A DNA stretch of 64,000 nt from assembly GCA_003164295.1 (NCBI GenBank), contig PLTA01000039.1, positions 272,869-336,868 of the forward strand, given 5' to 3'. The notes beneath the pieces are model-generated. The model did not search any database. It saw nothing but the letters and a program-made list of their open reading frames with translations, and was not told where the DNA came from. The position numbers were made by a program, and so were the translations under genes. Origin of the DNA: Candidatus Bathyarchaeota archaeon (lineage in GTDB: Archaea > Thermoproteota > Bathyarchaeia > Bathyarchaeales > Bathycorpusculaceae). Of this stretch, positions 1 through 8,201 are shown in pieces; the first letter of the stretch is position 1; each line of letters begins with the position of its first letter.

Positions 1-750
1 AGAACTTACACAAAAACACCATACGGGCTTCAAAACATAGGCGAAGTTTGGATGAAAGATCCACCAGCAATCCTAGATCGACTGTTGGTTCTTCCTGAAA
101 CCTTCAACAGCGAAGCCATGCTTGAAAAAGCCCAGCAAAACCTTGACCAAACAAGCGCAATCCGAATAATCACAGCAACACAACCATCTCAAACCAGTCT
201 CTCAAAGAAGAAGCCAGAAGTCTGCGAAATCCAAATCGGCGGAGGCACAATTCAACAACAATTTGAATATGCCAAACAACTTTTAGGCAAAACCATAGCG
301 CCTGAAGAAGTATTCAAAGACGGACAATACATTGACATAGCTGGCATTACCGTTGGAAAAGGCTTCCAAGGAGTAGTTAAACGATGGGGAGTAACCTGCC
401 TGCAACATAAAGGAAGAAAAACAAAACGTGGCATTGCCACTTTAGGACCATGGAATCCCCACCACCTTATGTACTCAATTCCAAGAGCGGGCCAAATGGG
501 TTATCACCAACGTATAGAATTCAATAAACGCATATTAAAAATTGGAAAAGACGGTAAAGAAGTAAACGTTAAAGGCGGATACATTCGATACGGCGAGGTA
601 AAAGGTCCATATATTATAATGGAAGGTAGCATTCCGGGAACAGAAAAACGCCAAATCCGTTTGCGTGTTCCAGCCCGTCCACCAACAGAAATTCCAGAGG
701 CTCCACCACAAGTTACATATGTGTCTCTTGAGTCTCCTCAAGGAAAATAG
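1..750 (+). CDS. rpl3: 50S ribosomal protein L3, C-terminal part (5' end outside window)
   Basis: Large-subunit ribosomal protein L3, which lies near the peptidyl-transferase centre. The reading frame is open from base 1, so the gene starts before the window; 249 residues are visible of the roughly 330-350 usual in archaea. The stretch with GKGFQGVVKRWG and the following RKTKRG, GPWNP and GQMGYHQR segments are the L3 core. The internal ATG at 52 is not the start, because the in-frame codons before it read KTPYGLQNIGEVW, a known part of L3. It is the first visible gene of the S10-type cluster, 11 nt before L4. Confidence 0.97.
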   Translation, partial: RTYTKTPYGLQNIGEVWMKDPPAILDRLLVLPETFNSEAMLEKAQQNLDQTSAIRIITATQPSQTSLSKKKPEVCEIQIGGGTIQQQFEYAKQLLGKTIAPEEVFKDGQYIDIAGITVGKGFQGVVKRWGVTCLQHKGRKTKRGIATLGPWNPHHLMYSIPRAGQMGYHQRIEFNKRILKIGKDGKEVNVKGGYIRYGEVKGPYIIMEGSIPGTEKRQIRLRVPARPPTEIPEAPPQVTYVSLESPQGK

Positions 751-761
751 GATGAAAAGCC

Positions 762-1556
762 ATGCCAGAACAAAAAAACGCAGAAATCTTTGACTTACAA
801 GGAAAATCAAGTGGAAAAACGACGCTTCCAACCATTTTCTCAACACCATTAAGACCAGACGTAATCAAACGGGCAGTGTTAGCAATACAATCCAGTAGGA
901 TACAACCTCAAGGCAGAGACCCAATGGCTGGAAAAAAGACAACTGCAGAATCACGTGGAACCGGCAGCGGAACTGCAAGAATCCCTCGCATAAAAGGCGG
1001 CAGTGGAAGAGCAGCTTTTGCACCAGGCACCGTTAAAGGAAGACAGCCTCATCCACCAAGAGCCGAAAAGAAAATCCTGAAAAGCATTCCAAAGAAAGAG
1101 GCTAAATTGGCATTATTCTCAGCAATTGCAGCTACAGGCCAAAAAGACACCGTTGCCTTACGCGGTCATAAGATCGCGAATGCACTTCAAATCCCCTTGA
1201 TAGTTGATGATGCTATCGAGGGCTTAACAAGGGCTAAAGAAGTTGAAGCAGCATTTGCAAGTTTAGGCATCATGGACGATATTACTCGAGTACGAAACAG
1301 CCGTAAAGTTCGCGCAGGAAAAGGCAAACACAGAGGTAGAAAAATGAAGCAAGCTGTTGGTCCACTAATTGTTGTGGTTAATGGTAAAGGCTTAGCCGAT
1401 GCGGCATGTAACGTTCCAGGTGTTCAAGTTACTTCGGTCGCAAATCTTAACACTGAAATGTTGGCGCCTGGAACTCACCCGGGAAGATTAACCTTGTGGA
1501 CCAATGGTGCAATTGAAACATTAGATAAAATGTATACTAAAGGAGAAAAAGCATAA
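762..1556 (+). CDS. rpl4: 50S ribosomal protein L4 (L1e family)
   Basis: Archaeal-type L4 of 264 residues, normal for the family, binding 23S rRNA and lining the exit tunnel. The variable tunnel loop is visible as the basic Gly/Arg-rich stretch around residues 55-100 (SRGTGSGTARIPRIKGG and the following GRQPHPPR). The C-terminal half carries RAGKGKHRGRKMKQAVGP, typical of archaeal and eukaryotic L4. It sits between L3 and L23, and its stop codon shares one base with the L23 start (TAATG), so translation is probably coupled. Confidence 0.97.
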   Translation: MPEQKNAEIFDLQGKSSGKTTLPTIFSTPLRPDVIKRAVLAIQSSRIQPQGRDPMAGKKTTAESRGTGSGTARIPRIKGGSGRAAFAPGTVKGRQPHPPRAEKKILKSIPKKEAKLALFSAIAATGQKDTVALRGHKIANALQIPLIVDDAIEGLTRAKEVEAAFASLGIMDDITRVRNSRKVRAGKGKHRGRKMKQAVGPLIVVVNGKGLADAACNVPGVQVTSVANLNTEMLAPGTHPGRLTLWTNGAIETLDKMYTKGEKA

Positions 1557-1816
1557 TGGACGCCAACGAAGTAATTTCTTATCCATTAATGACGGAATCC
1601 GCCAGTTTAATGGTTGAACGAGACAACAAACTAATATTCATCGTTAACTTGAAAGCAGGAAAAAGCGACATCAAAAAAGCTGTTGAAGAACTTTACGAAG
1701 TAAAAGTACTCAAAGTAAACCTGCTCATCACACCTCAAGGTATAAAAAAAGCTTTTGTGAAGCTAACCCCCGAGTACAAAGCTTCAGATGTCGCAATAAA
1801 ATTAGGAATACTCTAA
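1556..1816 (+). CDS. rpl23: 50S ribosomal protein L23
   Basis: Short archaeal L23 (86 residues), a tunnel-exit protein that docks SRP and the translocon. The N-terminal YPLMTESASLMVERDNKL and the central KKAVEELYEVKVLKVNLLIT follow the family pattern. The ATG overlaps the L4 stop codon by one base. L2 follows after 21 nt, keeping the canonical L4-L23-L2 order. Confidence 0.96.
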   Translation: MDANEVISYPLMTESASLMVERDNKLIFIVNLKAGKSDIKKAVEELYEVKVLKVNLLITPQGIKKAFVKLTPEYKASDVAIKLGIL

Positions 1817-1837
1817 AATTATTAGAAGGCATGACCT

Positions 1838-2578
1838 ATGGGAAAACGTATTCGAGTACAAAGACGTGGCCGCGGAGGCCAAAACTGGCGCGCTTCCACT
1901 CACAAACGTGTTGCTCCAGCAAAATATCCAATCATGGCACCAAAACTATCTTTTGACGCTTCTTTAACAGGTAAAATTGAAGCTCTTATGCATAATCCAG
2001 GTAGCGGTTCACCAATAGCCTTGATTAAATTTGAAAATGGCTTATCCTGCTACTCAGTTACCCCCGAAGGTATTTTCACAGGTCAACAAATTTGTTATGG
2101 TGGAAAAGCTCCGGCAGAAATCGGTAACATTATTCCTTTAGGAAAAGTACCTGAAGGAACCTTAGTTTGCGATCTAGAACTTCACCCAGGAGACGGAGGG
2201 AAAATGGCAAAGTCTTCAGGTGCATACGCAACAGTTGTCGGTCACACCCCACAAGGAACCATGATACGCTTGCCTTCCGGAAGAACAAGATATGTTGATG
2301 ACTATTGCTTATCAACTGTAGGCGTAGTTTCAGCGTCTGGAAGAATCGAAAAGCCTTTCCTAAAAGCGGGTAACATGTTCCATTTAATGAAAGCTAAAGG
2401 TCACAAGTATCCGAGAGTCAGCGGACGTAAAATGGTTCCAGCTTGCCACCCATACGGTAGCAGCAAACGAAGCTCTCGCAGATGCACAACAACATCACAT
2501 GGCGCACCACCAGGACAAAAAGTCGGATTAATTGCAGCAAGAGGTCCAGGACAAAAGAAGAAGCGGGCAATTCGCTAA
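1838..2578 (+). CDS. rpl2: 50S ribosomal protein L2
   Basis: L2 of 246 residues, a primary 23S rRNA binding protein needed for subunit joining and peptidyl transfer. The N-terminal MGKRIRVQRRGRGG and the C-terminal APPGQKVGLIAARGPG are clear L2 signatures. The segment that in most L2 proteins reads roughly MN-VDHP-GGG is here KMVPACHPYGSSKRSS. The His-Pro-x-Gly is kept, but the glycine triplet is replaced by serines and basic residues. It lies in the ribosomal cluster 53 nt upstream of S19. Confidence 0.97.
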   Translation: MGKRIRVQRRGRGGQNWRASTHKRVAPAKYPIMAPKLSFDASLTGKIEALMHNPGSGSPIALIKFENGLSCYSVTPEGIFTGQQICYGGKAPAEIGNIIPLGKVPEGTLVCDLELHPGDGGKMAKSSGAYATVVGHTPQGTMIRLPSGRTRYVDDYCLSTVGVVSASGRIEKPFLKAGNMFHLMKAKGHKYPRVSGRKMVPACHPYGSSKRSSRRCTTTSHGAPPGQKVGLIAARGPGQKKKRAIR

Positions 2579-2631
2579 AATTAGGAAGAAGGTTTATAGC
2601 GTTTAAAATGAGTTTAAGGTGAAGATGAAAA

Positions 2632-3036
2632 ATGCCTAAAGAATTTAGTTACCGCGGAAACAGCTTGAACGGTTTGACAGGAATGTCTATGGACGAATTC
2701 ATTAATCTGCTTCCCTCACGCCAAAGAAGAAGTCTACAACGCGGCTTAACTCCAGAACAACGCATACTGCTAGAAAAACTACGCGAAGCTAAGGAAGCAC
2801 AAAAACAAGGCAAAGACGTCAGTATAAAAACCCACGTTCGAGACCTAATCATTCTGCCTGAAATGGTGGGTGTAAAAATTCAAGTGCACAATGGCAAAGA
2901 ATTTGTTGCCATGGAAATCAAACCAGAAATGATTGGACACTACCTTGGCGAATTCGCAATAACTAACAAGCCGGTAAGGCATGGAACCCCAGGTATCGGT
3001 GCATCACGTTCATCAATGTATGTGCCACTAAAATAA
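2632..3036 (+). CDS. rps19: 30S ribosomal protein S19
   Basis: Archaeal S19 of 134 residues in the small-subunit head, contacting tRNA and the inter-subunit bridge. The N-terminal FSYRG motif and the C-terminal [19 protein letters not shown] are the archaeal/eukaryotic (S15e) signature. A GGTGAAGATGAAAA leader precedes the ATG. This is the last gene of the cluster; L22 and S3, its usual followers, are absent, and a 132-nt T-rich gap leads to an unrelated radical SAM gene. Confidence 0.96.
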   Translation: MPKEFSYRGNSLNGLTGMSMDEFINLLPSRQRRSLQRGLTPEQRILLEKLREAKEAQKQGKDVSIKTHVRDLIILPEMVGVKIQVHNGKEFVAMEIKPEMIGHYLGEFAITNKPVRHGTPGIGASRSSMYVPLK

Positions 3037-3168
3037 ACCCGTTTTTTAGTTTTAACTTTTTCTTTTCTTGTTCTTTTATATGCATTTTCTTTAATGCTCT
3101 CTTGTAATGTAAGAATTTTAGGGTTCAAAATTAGGAAAGATTAAAAGCTTAACTCTAACTAGTTTAAT

Positions 3169-4683
3169 ATGAGGTTTTTAGGGTTGTTCAGTTCTCAGAC
3201 ATGTTTATCCCATTTTTGCAACATACATACTGGCAATAACCGAAAAGACATTTTGCTCGTTTTTCCCGGAAAATTTAAAGCGCCCGATCCCCAGGTTCCT
3301 CTTTCGCTTCTCTATCTAGCCGCTTCGCTTCGAGAAGAAGGTTTTACTGTTCGCATTCTTGATATGCGGCTTAACGATTATCATCATTTTGAGGTTGGCA
3401 ATCCCATTTTTGTAGGTATAAGCTGCATGAGTGGTTTGCAAATCAAGTATGCCCTAGAGTTTGCACGTTACACAAGAATGCAGGCTCCTTCGTCCCCTAT
3501 TGTTTGGGGCGGTATTCACCCGACACTTTTGCCAGAACAAACAGCAAGCAACGACTATGTTGATATTGTCGTCCGAGGAGAAGGGGAATTAATCATCAAA
3601 GACCTAGCGAATGCATTGGCCTTAAATGAACCGCTCGATACAGTTGCAGGAATAACTTATAATTTAAACGGGTTAATCAAAAATAATCCTGATGGTAACA
3701 TAATTGATTTGGATGATGAACCAATAGCCTTACCCTATGACCTGCTCCAAATGGAAAGATATCCATCGGTAAAATCAGGTCGTTTTCATATTCAAACCAG
3801 CCGAGGATGTCCTCATCGATGCGGGTTTTGTTACAACAGTTATTTTAACAAAAAGAAATGGCGAGCAAAAAGCGCAAAACGGGTACTTGACGAAATCGAG
3901 TACATATTAACAAAGTTTCCAAACGTCAAAATAATAGACCCAATTGACGATAACGTTTTTGTAGACAAAAAACGCGTTGAAAATATATGCCAAGGAATTT
4001 TGAAACGCAAAATTGAAATTCAATGGCGAGCCAATTGCCGATTCGATTATTTATCTACTTACGACAAAGATTTTCTTGAGCTTTTAGAGAAAGCTGGATG
4101 CGTTGAATTGGATTTTGGGGGCGAATCAGGCTCAGAGCGGCTGCAACAGCTTATCTGTAAAGATGTCACGGCAGAGCAAATGTTGGAATCGGTGAAGAAT
4201 CTTCGTCGTTGGACCCCTTCAATTGAACCTTACGTTTCATGGATGTGTGGTCTACCAGGCGAAACCGACGAAGATTTGAACCAAACTTTTGATTTAATGG
4301 ACAAAATGTCTGAAGTAAATCCTAAAACCCAACATTACGGCATATTTGTTTATACCCCGTTCCCAAGCCCTGTTATGGAGTTTTTGCCAGCAGAATATAA
4401 ATCGCCACAATCACTCGAGCAATGGGGCAGTATCCATGTTTTTCATTTCGATCCGCCTTGGCACACCAAAGCGCAAGTTGAGAAACTACATACAATTTCA
4501 GCCGTCACACGCTGCGCATTTTATCCCCAATCAAGAATAAAGGAACGCGATGCAGCATTCAAAATTGCTTATGGCATTATGAAACGTATGGCAAAATATA
4601 GATGGAAACATCGGTATTTTGAGTTTCCAATAGAACTAAAAATTGCTGATGCGGTAGCGAGAAAATTTAAAGGATTCCTGTAA
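3169..4683 (+). CDS. B12-binding radical SAM protein
   Basis: A 504-residue radical SAM enzyme with an N-terminal cobalamin-binding-type Rossmann domain (about residues 25-155, including PQVPLSLLYLAASLREEG and VWGGIHPTLLPEQ). A radical SAM core follows, with the CxxxCxxC cluster motif in SRGCPHRCGFCYNS (about residues 212-225). The DFGGESGSERL segment further on is typical of B12-radical SAM anaerobic cyclase/methyltransferase-like proteins. The first 25 residues do not look like the family, so a later start (for example a TTG near 3184) is possible. It is a single gene in tail-to-tail orientation with the SecB-like gene. The substrate cannot be told from sequence. Confidence 0.85.
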   Translation: MRFLGLFSSQTCLSHFCNIHTGNNRKDILLVFPGKFKAPDPQVPLSLLYLAASLREEGFTVRILDMRLNDYHHFEVGNPIFVGISCMSGLQIKYALEFARYTRMQAPSSPIVWGGIHPTLLPEQTASNDYVDIVVRGEGELIIKDLANALALNEPLDTVAGITYNLNGLIKNNPDGNIIDLDDEPIALPYDLLQMERYPSVKSGRFHIQTSRGCPHRCGFCYNSYFNKKKWRAKSAKRVLDEIEYILTKFPNVKIIDPIDDNVFVDKKRVENICQGILKRKIEIQWRANCRFDYLSTYDKDFLELLEKAGCVELDFGGESGSERLQQLICKDVTAEQMLESVKNLRRWTPSIEPYVSWMCGLPGETDEDLNQTFDLMDKMSEVNPKTQHYGIFVYTPFPSPVMEFLPAEYKSPQSLEQWGSIHVFHFDPPWHTKAQVEKLHTISAVTRCAFYPQSRIKERDAAFKIAYGIMKRMAKYRWKHRYFEFPIELKIADAVARKFKGFL

Positions 4684-4691
4684 GCGACAAG

Positions 4692-5120
4692 TTACGCGCT
4701 GTAATCTCTTCCTTCAGGCTTAGAGCTTGGCGGTTTTCCTGTTTCAGGAATCTGTGGTAGCGGAATTGGCGGTGGAAGATTCAATATTCTAGATATAAGT
4801 ACAGATTCAATAAAGACAACATTGGATACGGACTGAATTATTATCTGTGCCGGAGGCTTTTTTTGCTCATAATCCTTGAGCGCTTTATCAATTTCGGTTT
4901 TTTCGCCCGTAACAAAAGCATTTCCTTTAATGCTCATCTGAGCAATTGATGGATTAAACCCAATTGACAAAACAAACGGTACTTCTAAAGATCCATCTTG
5001 TTTCTTTTCCATACCGACAACATTAATGTTAGTGTTTATCTGAATAGGCGGAATTGGTTTTCTAATATCCCAAAAACGTTCAGCAGAAATGCTAGTTATA
5101 GTTACGTTTACTCTAAGCAT
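4692..5120 (-). CDS. SecB-like archaeal protein (putative chaperone fold)
   Basis: A 142-residue protein resembling archaeal relatives of the SecB export-chaperone family. It opens with beta-strand segments (VNVTITSISAERF, IQINTNINVVG, VPFVLSIGFNPSIAQMSIKG). A helix near residues 78-88 follows, and the protein ends with NVVFIESVLISRILNLPPPIPLP, whose proline-rich end is typical of SecB-like proteins. The family assignment is from pattern recall, so moderate. It follows S27ae on the same strand after 45 nt, at the end of the S6e-S27ae block. Confidence 0.55.
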   Translation of the reverse strand: MLRVNVTITSISAERFWDIRKPIPPIQINTNINVVGMEKKQDGSLEVPFVLSIGFNPSIAQMSIKGNAFVTGEKTEIDKALKDYEQKKPPAQIIIQSVSNVVFIESVLISRILNLPPPIPLPQIPETGKPPSSKPEGRDYSA

Positions 5121-5165
5121 TGCCGGTCCTCAGAACCTAATCGTGCTAGGTGAATTTAAAACTGT

Positions 5166-5444
5166 TTATTTTTGCTTATAACGGGTAAAGCCACAGTGAC
5201 CGCAAGTGTACCTATCGTGATGGTCCCCCATAAAATATCCAGGACCACATCGTTCGCAGGTCGGACGGGCTCTAGTAACTTTTTCTCCTTCAGCCTTGTA
5301 CATTGCACGAACCCCTTTTTCCTCTTTATGCTTCTTTTCTCTTTTCTTTTCAGCTTTTTGAGTTTTTGCTGCTGGCGCTGCTTCTGCCGCTGGGGCTGCC
5401 GCAGCGGGTGCATCTTCCTTCTTTACTGGTGGTTTTTTGGACAT
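5166..5444 (-). CDS. rps27ae: 30S ribosomal protein S27ae
   Basis: Zinc-ribbon ribosomal protein of 92 residues. The C-terminal domain has two CxxC knuckles (CERCGPG and CGHCGF), the S27ae zinc finger without the eukaryotic ubiquitin fusion. The first 45 residues are an Ala/Pro/Lys-rich low-complexity tail, longer than the roughly 60-residue archaeal norm. The ATG overlaps the end of the S24e gene by one base, so the two are translationally coupled, as in most archaea. Confidence 0.95.
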   Translation of the reverse strand: MSKKPPVKKEDAPAAAAPAAEAAPAAKTQKAEKKREKKHKEEKGVRAMYKAEGEKVTRARPTCERCGPGYFMGDHHDRYTCGHCGFTRYKQK

Positions 5445-5755
5445 TATGCTTTGGCCTCTTCCTTAGGTTTTTCAGGTGGGCTATTACGTTTTCTAATATA
5501 TTCAGGTTCCACAAATGTCGCTTGTGCAACATTTTGGTAAACGTTAGCATCTCCTGTTGTAATGCTCGTTCCCGTTTTTGTATGCATTCTCTTAATGAAA
5601 ACTACGTCATCAGCAATTTTCATTTCAATGGCTACGGCTCTTTTTACTTCTAGCCTCGGAGGTGTTTTCTCTTTTGGACCTTGGATAATAGTGAAAACTA
5701 CTTCTTTCCGTTTCAGAAGTGGGTTATCTTTAGTTGATTCAATTTTGATTTGCAT
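5444..5755 (-). CDS. rps24e: 30S ribosomal protein S24e
   Basis: S24e of 103 residues. The start, MQIKIESTKDNPLLKRKEV, and the middle, DDVVFIKRMHTKTGTSITTG, match the archaeal/eukaryotic family, including the K-N-P-L-L-x-R-x-E motif. It stands between the dephospho-CoA kinase and S27ae, the standard archaeal order. The C-terminal tail is lysine/proline-rich and probably disordered. Confidence 0.95.
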   Translation of the reverse strand: MQIKIESTKDNPLLKRKEVVFTIIQGPKEKTPPRLEVKRAVAIEMKIADDVVFIKRMHTKTGTSITTGDANVYQNVAQATFVEPEYIRKRNSPPEKPKEEAKA

Positions 5756-5780
5756 TAATATTCACTTTAAGGCGTAAAGT

Positions 5781-6347
5781 TCATACAGTTTTCTTCTTAT
5801 TTAGCTTTTCTAAGGGTTTCATGGCATTTAGGAATTCTTGAGCTTGACCCTTCTTTTCAGATGTTACTTTTATAATAACTATGCCTGAATATGGCTGTCC
5901 ATAAACCACATAAGCGTTTTCTGGGGCATATAGAGTTGCGATTAAAGTAAGTAAATCTTCCTCGCCCTCAACAACGATGTGAGTGTGTCCACCTTTTGTT
6001 AAGGCTTCTTTGATGGCGGCGATAGCCTCCTCCGTTATGGTTCCTTGCGGATTTTTCACATTAACAGTTTCTTCTCCGTGTGCCTTCGGAGGCACAGTAG
6101 CTTGGTTTCGAAGAGAAACAAGGTCAATAATTGTAATTTGTGGATTTATAGCATTTTGATGCAGATTTTTTGAAACCACATCGCCCACAGAAATAATCAA
6201 AGGAGGCTTATCCCTTGCCAAAAACTCCTTCAATTTAGCCATTGTTTCACAAGAGGTACCTGTGACTAGCAGACCGAAAGGGTCCTTCAATTTTATACGT
6301 AACTCAGGAGTTATGATATACAGTATTTTCATAAGCGGAACTTGCAA
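5781..6347 (-). CDS. GTP-dependent dephospho-CoA kinase (DUF359)
   Basis: A DUF359-family protein of 188 residues. Characterised archaeal members phosphorylate dephospho-CoA with GTP, the last step of CoA synthesis. Visible family features are DPFGLLVTG near the N terminus, PLIISVGDVVSKNL (about 54-67), ITIIDLVSLRN, NPQGTITEEAI, and the acidic VVEGEEDLL (about 132-140) followed by VVYGQPYSGIVII. The start could be 6347 or the ATG at 6332 (MKILYI). Its place between Spt4 and S24e is conserved in archaea. Confidence 0.9.
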   Translation of the reverse strand: MQVPLMKILYIITPELRIKLKDPFGLLVTGTSCETMAKLKEFLARDKPPLIISVGDVVSKNLHQNAINPQITIIDLVSLRNQATVPPKAHGEETVNVKNPQGTITEEAIAAIKEALTKGGHTHIVVEGEEDLLTLIATLYAPENAYVVYGQPYSGIVIIKVTSEKKGQAQEFLNAMKPLEKLNKKKTV

Positions 6348-6397
6348 AAAATAAATTGCTCGGTAGGTTAAGAAACTACCGCAAAAACGCCAAAAAC

Positions 6398-6583
6398 TTA
6401 CCGGACTTTTAGTGCGTATCTGCCTTTTTCTTTTATGTTCATTGCCTTTGCGACGGCTGAGTTCTCTGGATCGAACATAACTACTAAGCCGCTGAAGTCT
6501 TCGCTAAAATTTGTGGATTTGCATTTAGGGCATACATTTTCTTTTGTTATAAAATGACAGTTAGTGCATGATTTTTCGCTCAT
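6398..6583 (-). CDS. spt4: Transcription elongation factor Spt4 (RpoE'')
   Basis: Zinc-finger protein of 61 residues, the partner of Spt5/NusG in archaeal transcription elongation. Two CxxC pairs (SCTNCH and CPKCKS) form the zinc site, followed by FSGLVVMFDPENSAVAKAMNI and GRYALKVR, the conserved Spt4 body. It follows rpo7 after 16 nt, the universal archaeal arrangement. Confidence 0.95.
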   Translation of the reverse strand: MSEKSCTNCHFITKENVCPKCKSTNFSEDFSGLVVMFDPENSAVAKAMNIKEKGRYALKVR

Positions 6584-6599
6584 TCAATTTCGCTCCTAT

Positions 6600-7184
6600 T
6601 TATGCTGCCTTTTCTTTGTTTTCGGCTTGTTTCTTTTCTGGGGTAGGTGGTGCCTCTTTTAGCCAATCTAATTTACCTAAGAATGGCTGTCGAGCAGTTA
6701 CACCGATTTTTCCTGAGCTTCCGGCTCTGCCTAGTGAAACAGCCGTAATTCTAACACGAACTTGGTCACCTGTAGTGAGTTTTCTTTTACTTTCCTTTCC
6801 CAGCAGTACACCTTGCTTTTCATCGTAAGAGATGTAGTCGTCCATGAGCTGTGAAACGTGAAGTAACGCATCTACTGGTCCAATGCGAACGAAAGCGCCG
6901 AAATCTGCTATTTCAACTACGTCTCCTTCTACGATTTCTTGGATTACTGGGTAGAAGGTTAACAATGAAAATGTTACCTTGTGAAAAGTTGCTCCATCGC
7001 CTGGAATAATTTTGCCAATTGGACTTACTTCTATACTTGTAACTGAAATTACGTATCCCAATTCCTCGTCAACAACACCTTCGTATTTCTGCTTAACTTG
7101 TTCGCGTCCAACTTTTTCTAAAGGGTTGCCGAAGGTTTCAGGAGGAATGCGGATAGTATCCTGCAACGTTATGAGCTTAAACAT
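6600..7184 (-). CDS. rpo7: DNA-directed RNA polymerase subunit Rpo7 (RpoE')
   Basis: Rpo7 forms the polymerase stalk with Rpo4. At 194 residues it matches the family. The N-terminal RNP-like domain (residues 1-80) includes RIPPETFGNPLEKV. The C-terminal S1/OB domain has GDVVEIADFGAFVRIGPVDALLH (about 84-106) and the later RVRITAVSLG. Its neighbours are the PIN gene upstream (2-nt gap) and Spt4 downstream. Confidence 0.96.
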   Translation of the reverse strand: MFKLITLQDTIRIPPETFGNPLEKVGREQVKQKYEGVVDEELGYVISVTSIEVSPIGKIIPGDGATFHKVTFSLLTFYPVIQEIVEGDVVEIADFGAFVRIGPVDALLHVSQLMDDYISYDEKQGVLLGKESKRKLTTGDQVRVRITAVSLGRAGSSGKIGVTARQPFLGKLDWLKEAPPTPEKKQAENKEKAA

Positions 7185-7186
7185 GG

Positions 7187-7609
7187 TTATATCAATCCGT
7201 CAATCTCTAGCCGAGATTTTTGTCTCACATAAATCACTGGGACGCTTATATCTCTTAGCCTCTTTCGTAGTTGGCTATCGTTGGTAAAAACAGGCGAACT
7301 CCAAGCTTTAGCAACCTTAACTATGACATCGTCTGTACGCATTTTTTCATCGCTATCAATGGGAACATACTTGCATTTCTCAGTAAGCTTTAAGGCGTAA
7401 GCAGCTTCTCTGCGAATTTTAGGTGACTCTTTGTTTGCTAGAATTTCAAGTTCTCGTTTAACTGGCGAAAGTAAAATAAAAGATACATTTCGATTTATCA
7501 AACGTTCAACTTCCGTAAAAATATCTATTTTGAACTCAAGTGAAACAAAAAATGCGTTTGAATCTAAAATGATTTTCAGTGTATCATTTTTCTTTTGTAA
7601 TACGGACAC
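7187..7609 (-). CDS. PIN-domain protein, Fcf1/Utp24-like rRNA-processing nuclease
   Basis: A 140-residue PIN domain. The acidic active-site residues are visible as D in ILDSNAF (about 16), E in KRELE, D in MRTDDVIV and D in FTNDSQLRKRLRD, in the order expected of metal-dependent PIN nucleases. This subgroup, located between aIF2 gamma and rpo7, is the archaeal Fcf1-like family thought to process pre-rRNA. It is almost contiguous with rpo7. A toxin of VapC type is less likely because no antitoxin gene is beside it and the locus is conserved. Confidence 0.85.
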   Translation of the reverse strand: MSVLQKKNDTLKIILDSNAFFVSLEFKIDIFTEVERLINRNVSFILLSPVKRELEILANKESPKIRREAAYALKLTEKCKYVPIDSDEKMRTDDVIVKVAKAWSSPVFTNDSQLRKRLRDISVPVIYVRQKSRLEIDGLI

Positions 7610-7756
7610 TTGGTGCGGCTCCTATTCCAATAAAAATTTGTTTTTCATGCTTAAAAATTTTTAATTGTTTTAAATTGCTTAAATGTAACTTTGGCTCATC
7701 TTGCTATCACTTTAAATACAATAAGCAAATGAATTGTGCAAGAGCTGGGTGAATGA

Positions 7757-8194
7757 ATGCTTCGCGAGAAATCTTGTGGTGCGGTTATCTTCTTTAAGAA
7801 AGATGACTTGACAAAGTATCTGCTTCTTAATTATGCAGCGGGACATTGGGATTTTGTTAAAGGCAATGTGGAACCAAACGAAACCGAAAAGCAAACCGTT
7901 GTACGGGAACTGCAAGAAGAAACGGGTATAACTGAAGCCCACTTCATAGAAGACTTTAGAGAACCAATCGCCTATTTTTATCGCAGACAAGGCCTAACGG
8001 TACATAAGGAAGTAGTATTCTTTGTAATGGAATCATACACCGATAAAGTAACGATTTCTTTTGAACATGTAGGCTTCGCCTGGTTGGATTATTCCCATGC
8101 CATGGAAAAACTAACTTTCAAAAATGCTAAAGATGTCCTTCAAATGGCACATGATTTCTTGAAGAAAAACGGTATAATAAAACCTACAGATTAA
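7757..8194 (+). CDS. NUDIX hydrolase (Ap4A hydrolase-like)
   Basis: A NUDIX protein of 145 residues. The NUDIX box is complete from about residue 34 (G-N-V-E-P-N-E...REL-QEETG). The N-terminal REKSCGAVIFF and the later HVGFAWLDYSHAMEKLTF fit the diadenosine-tetraphosphate hydrolase group, which removes alarmone-like dinucleotides. It lies on the plus strand inside an otherwise minus-strand information block, between the PIN gene and aIF2 gamma. Its stop is only 7 nt from the end of the convergent aIF2 gamma gene. Confidence 0.9.
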   Translation: MLREKSCGAVIFFKKDDLTKYLLLNYAAGHWDFVKGNVEPNETEKQTVVRELQEETGITEAHFIEDFREPIAYFYRRQGLTVHKEVVFFVMESYTDKVTISFEHVGFAWLDYSHAMEKLTFKNAKDVLQMAHDFLKKNGIIKPTD

Positions 8195-8201
8195 CAATTT
8201 T

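Noticed and set aside
52..750. L3 starting at the ATG at 52
   Set aside because: Codons before it (KTPYGLQNIGEVW) are conserved L3 sequence in the same frame, so the gene starts outside the window.
5303..5653. Plus-strand open frame opposite S24e/S27ae
   Set aside because: It is a shadow of two certain ribosomal genes and its protein has no family character.
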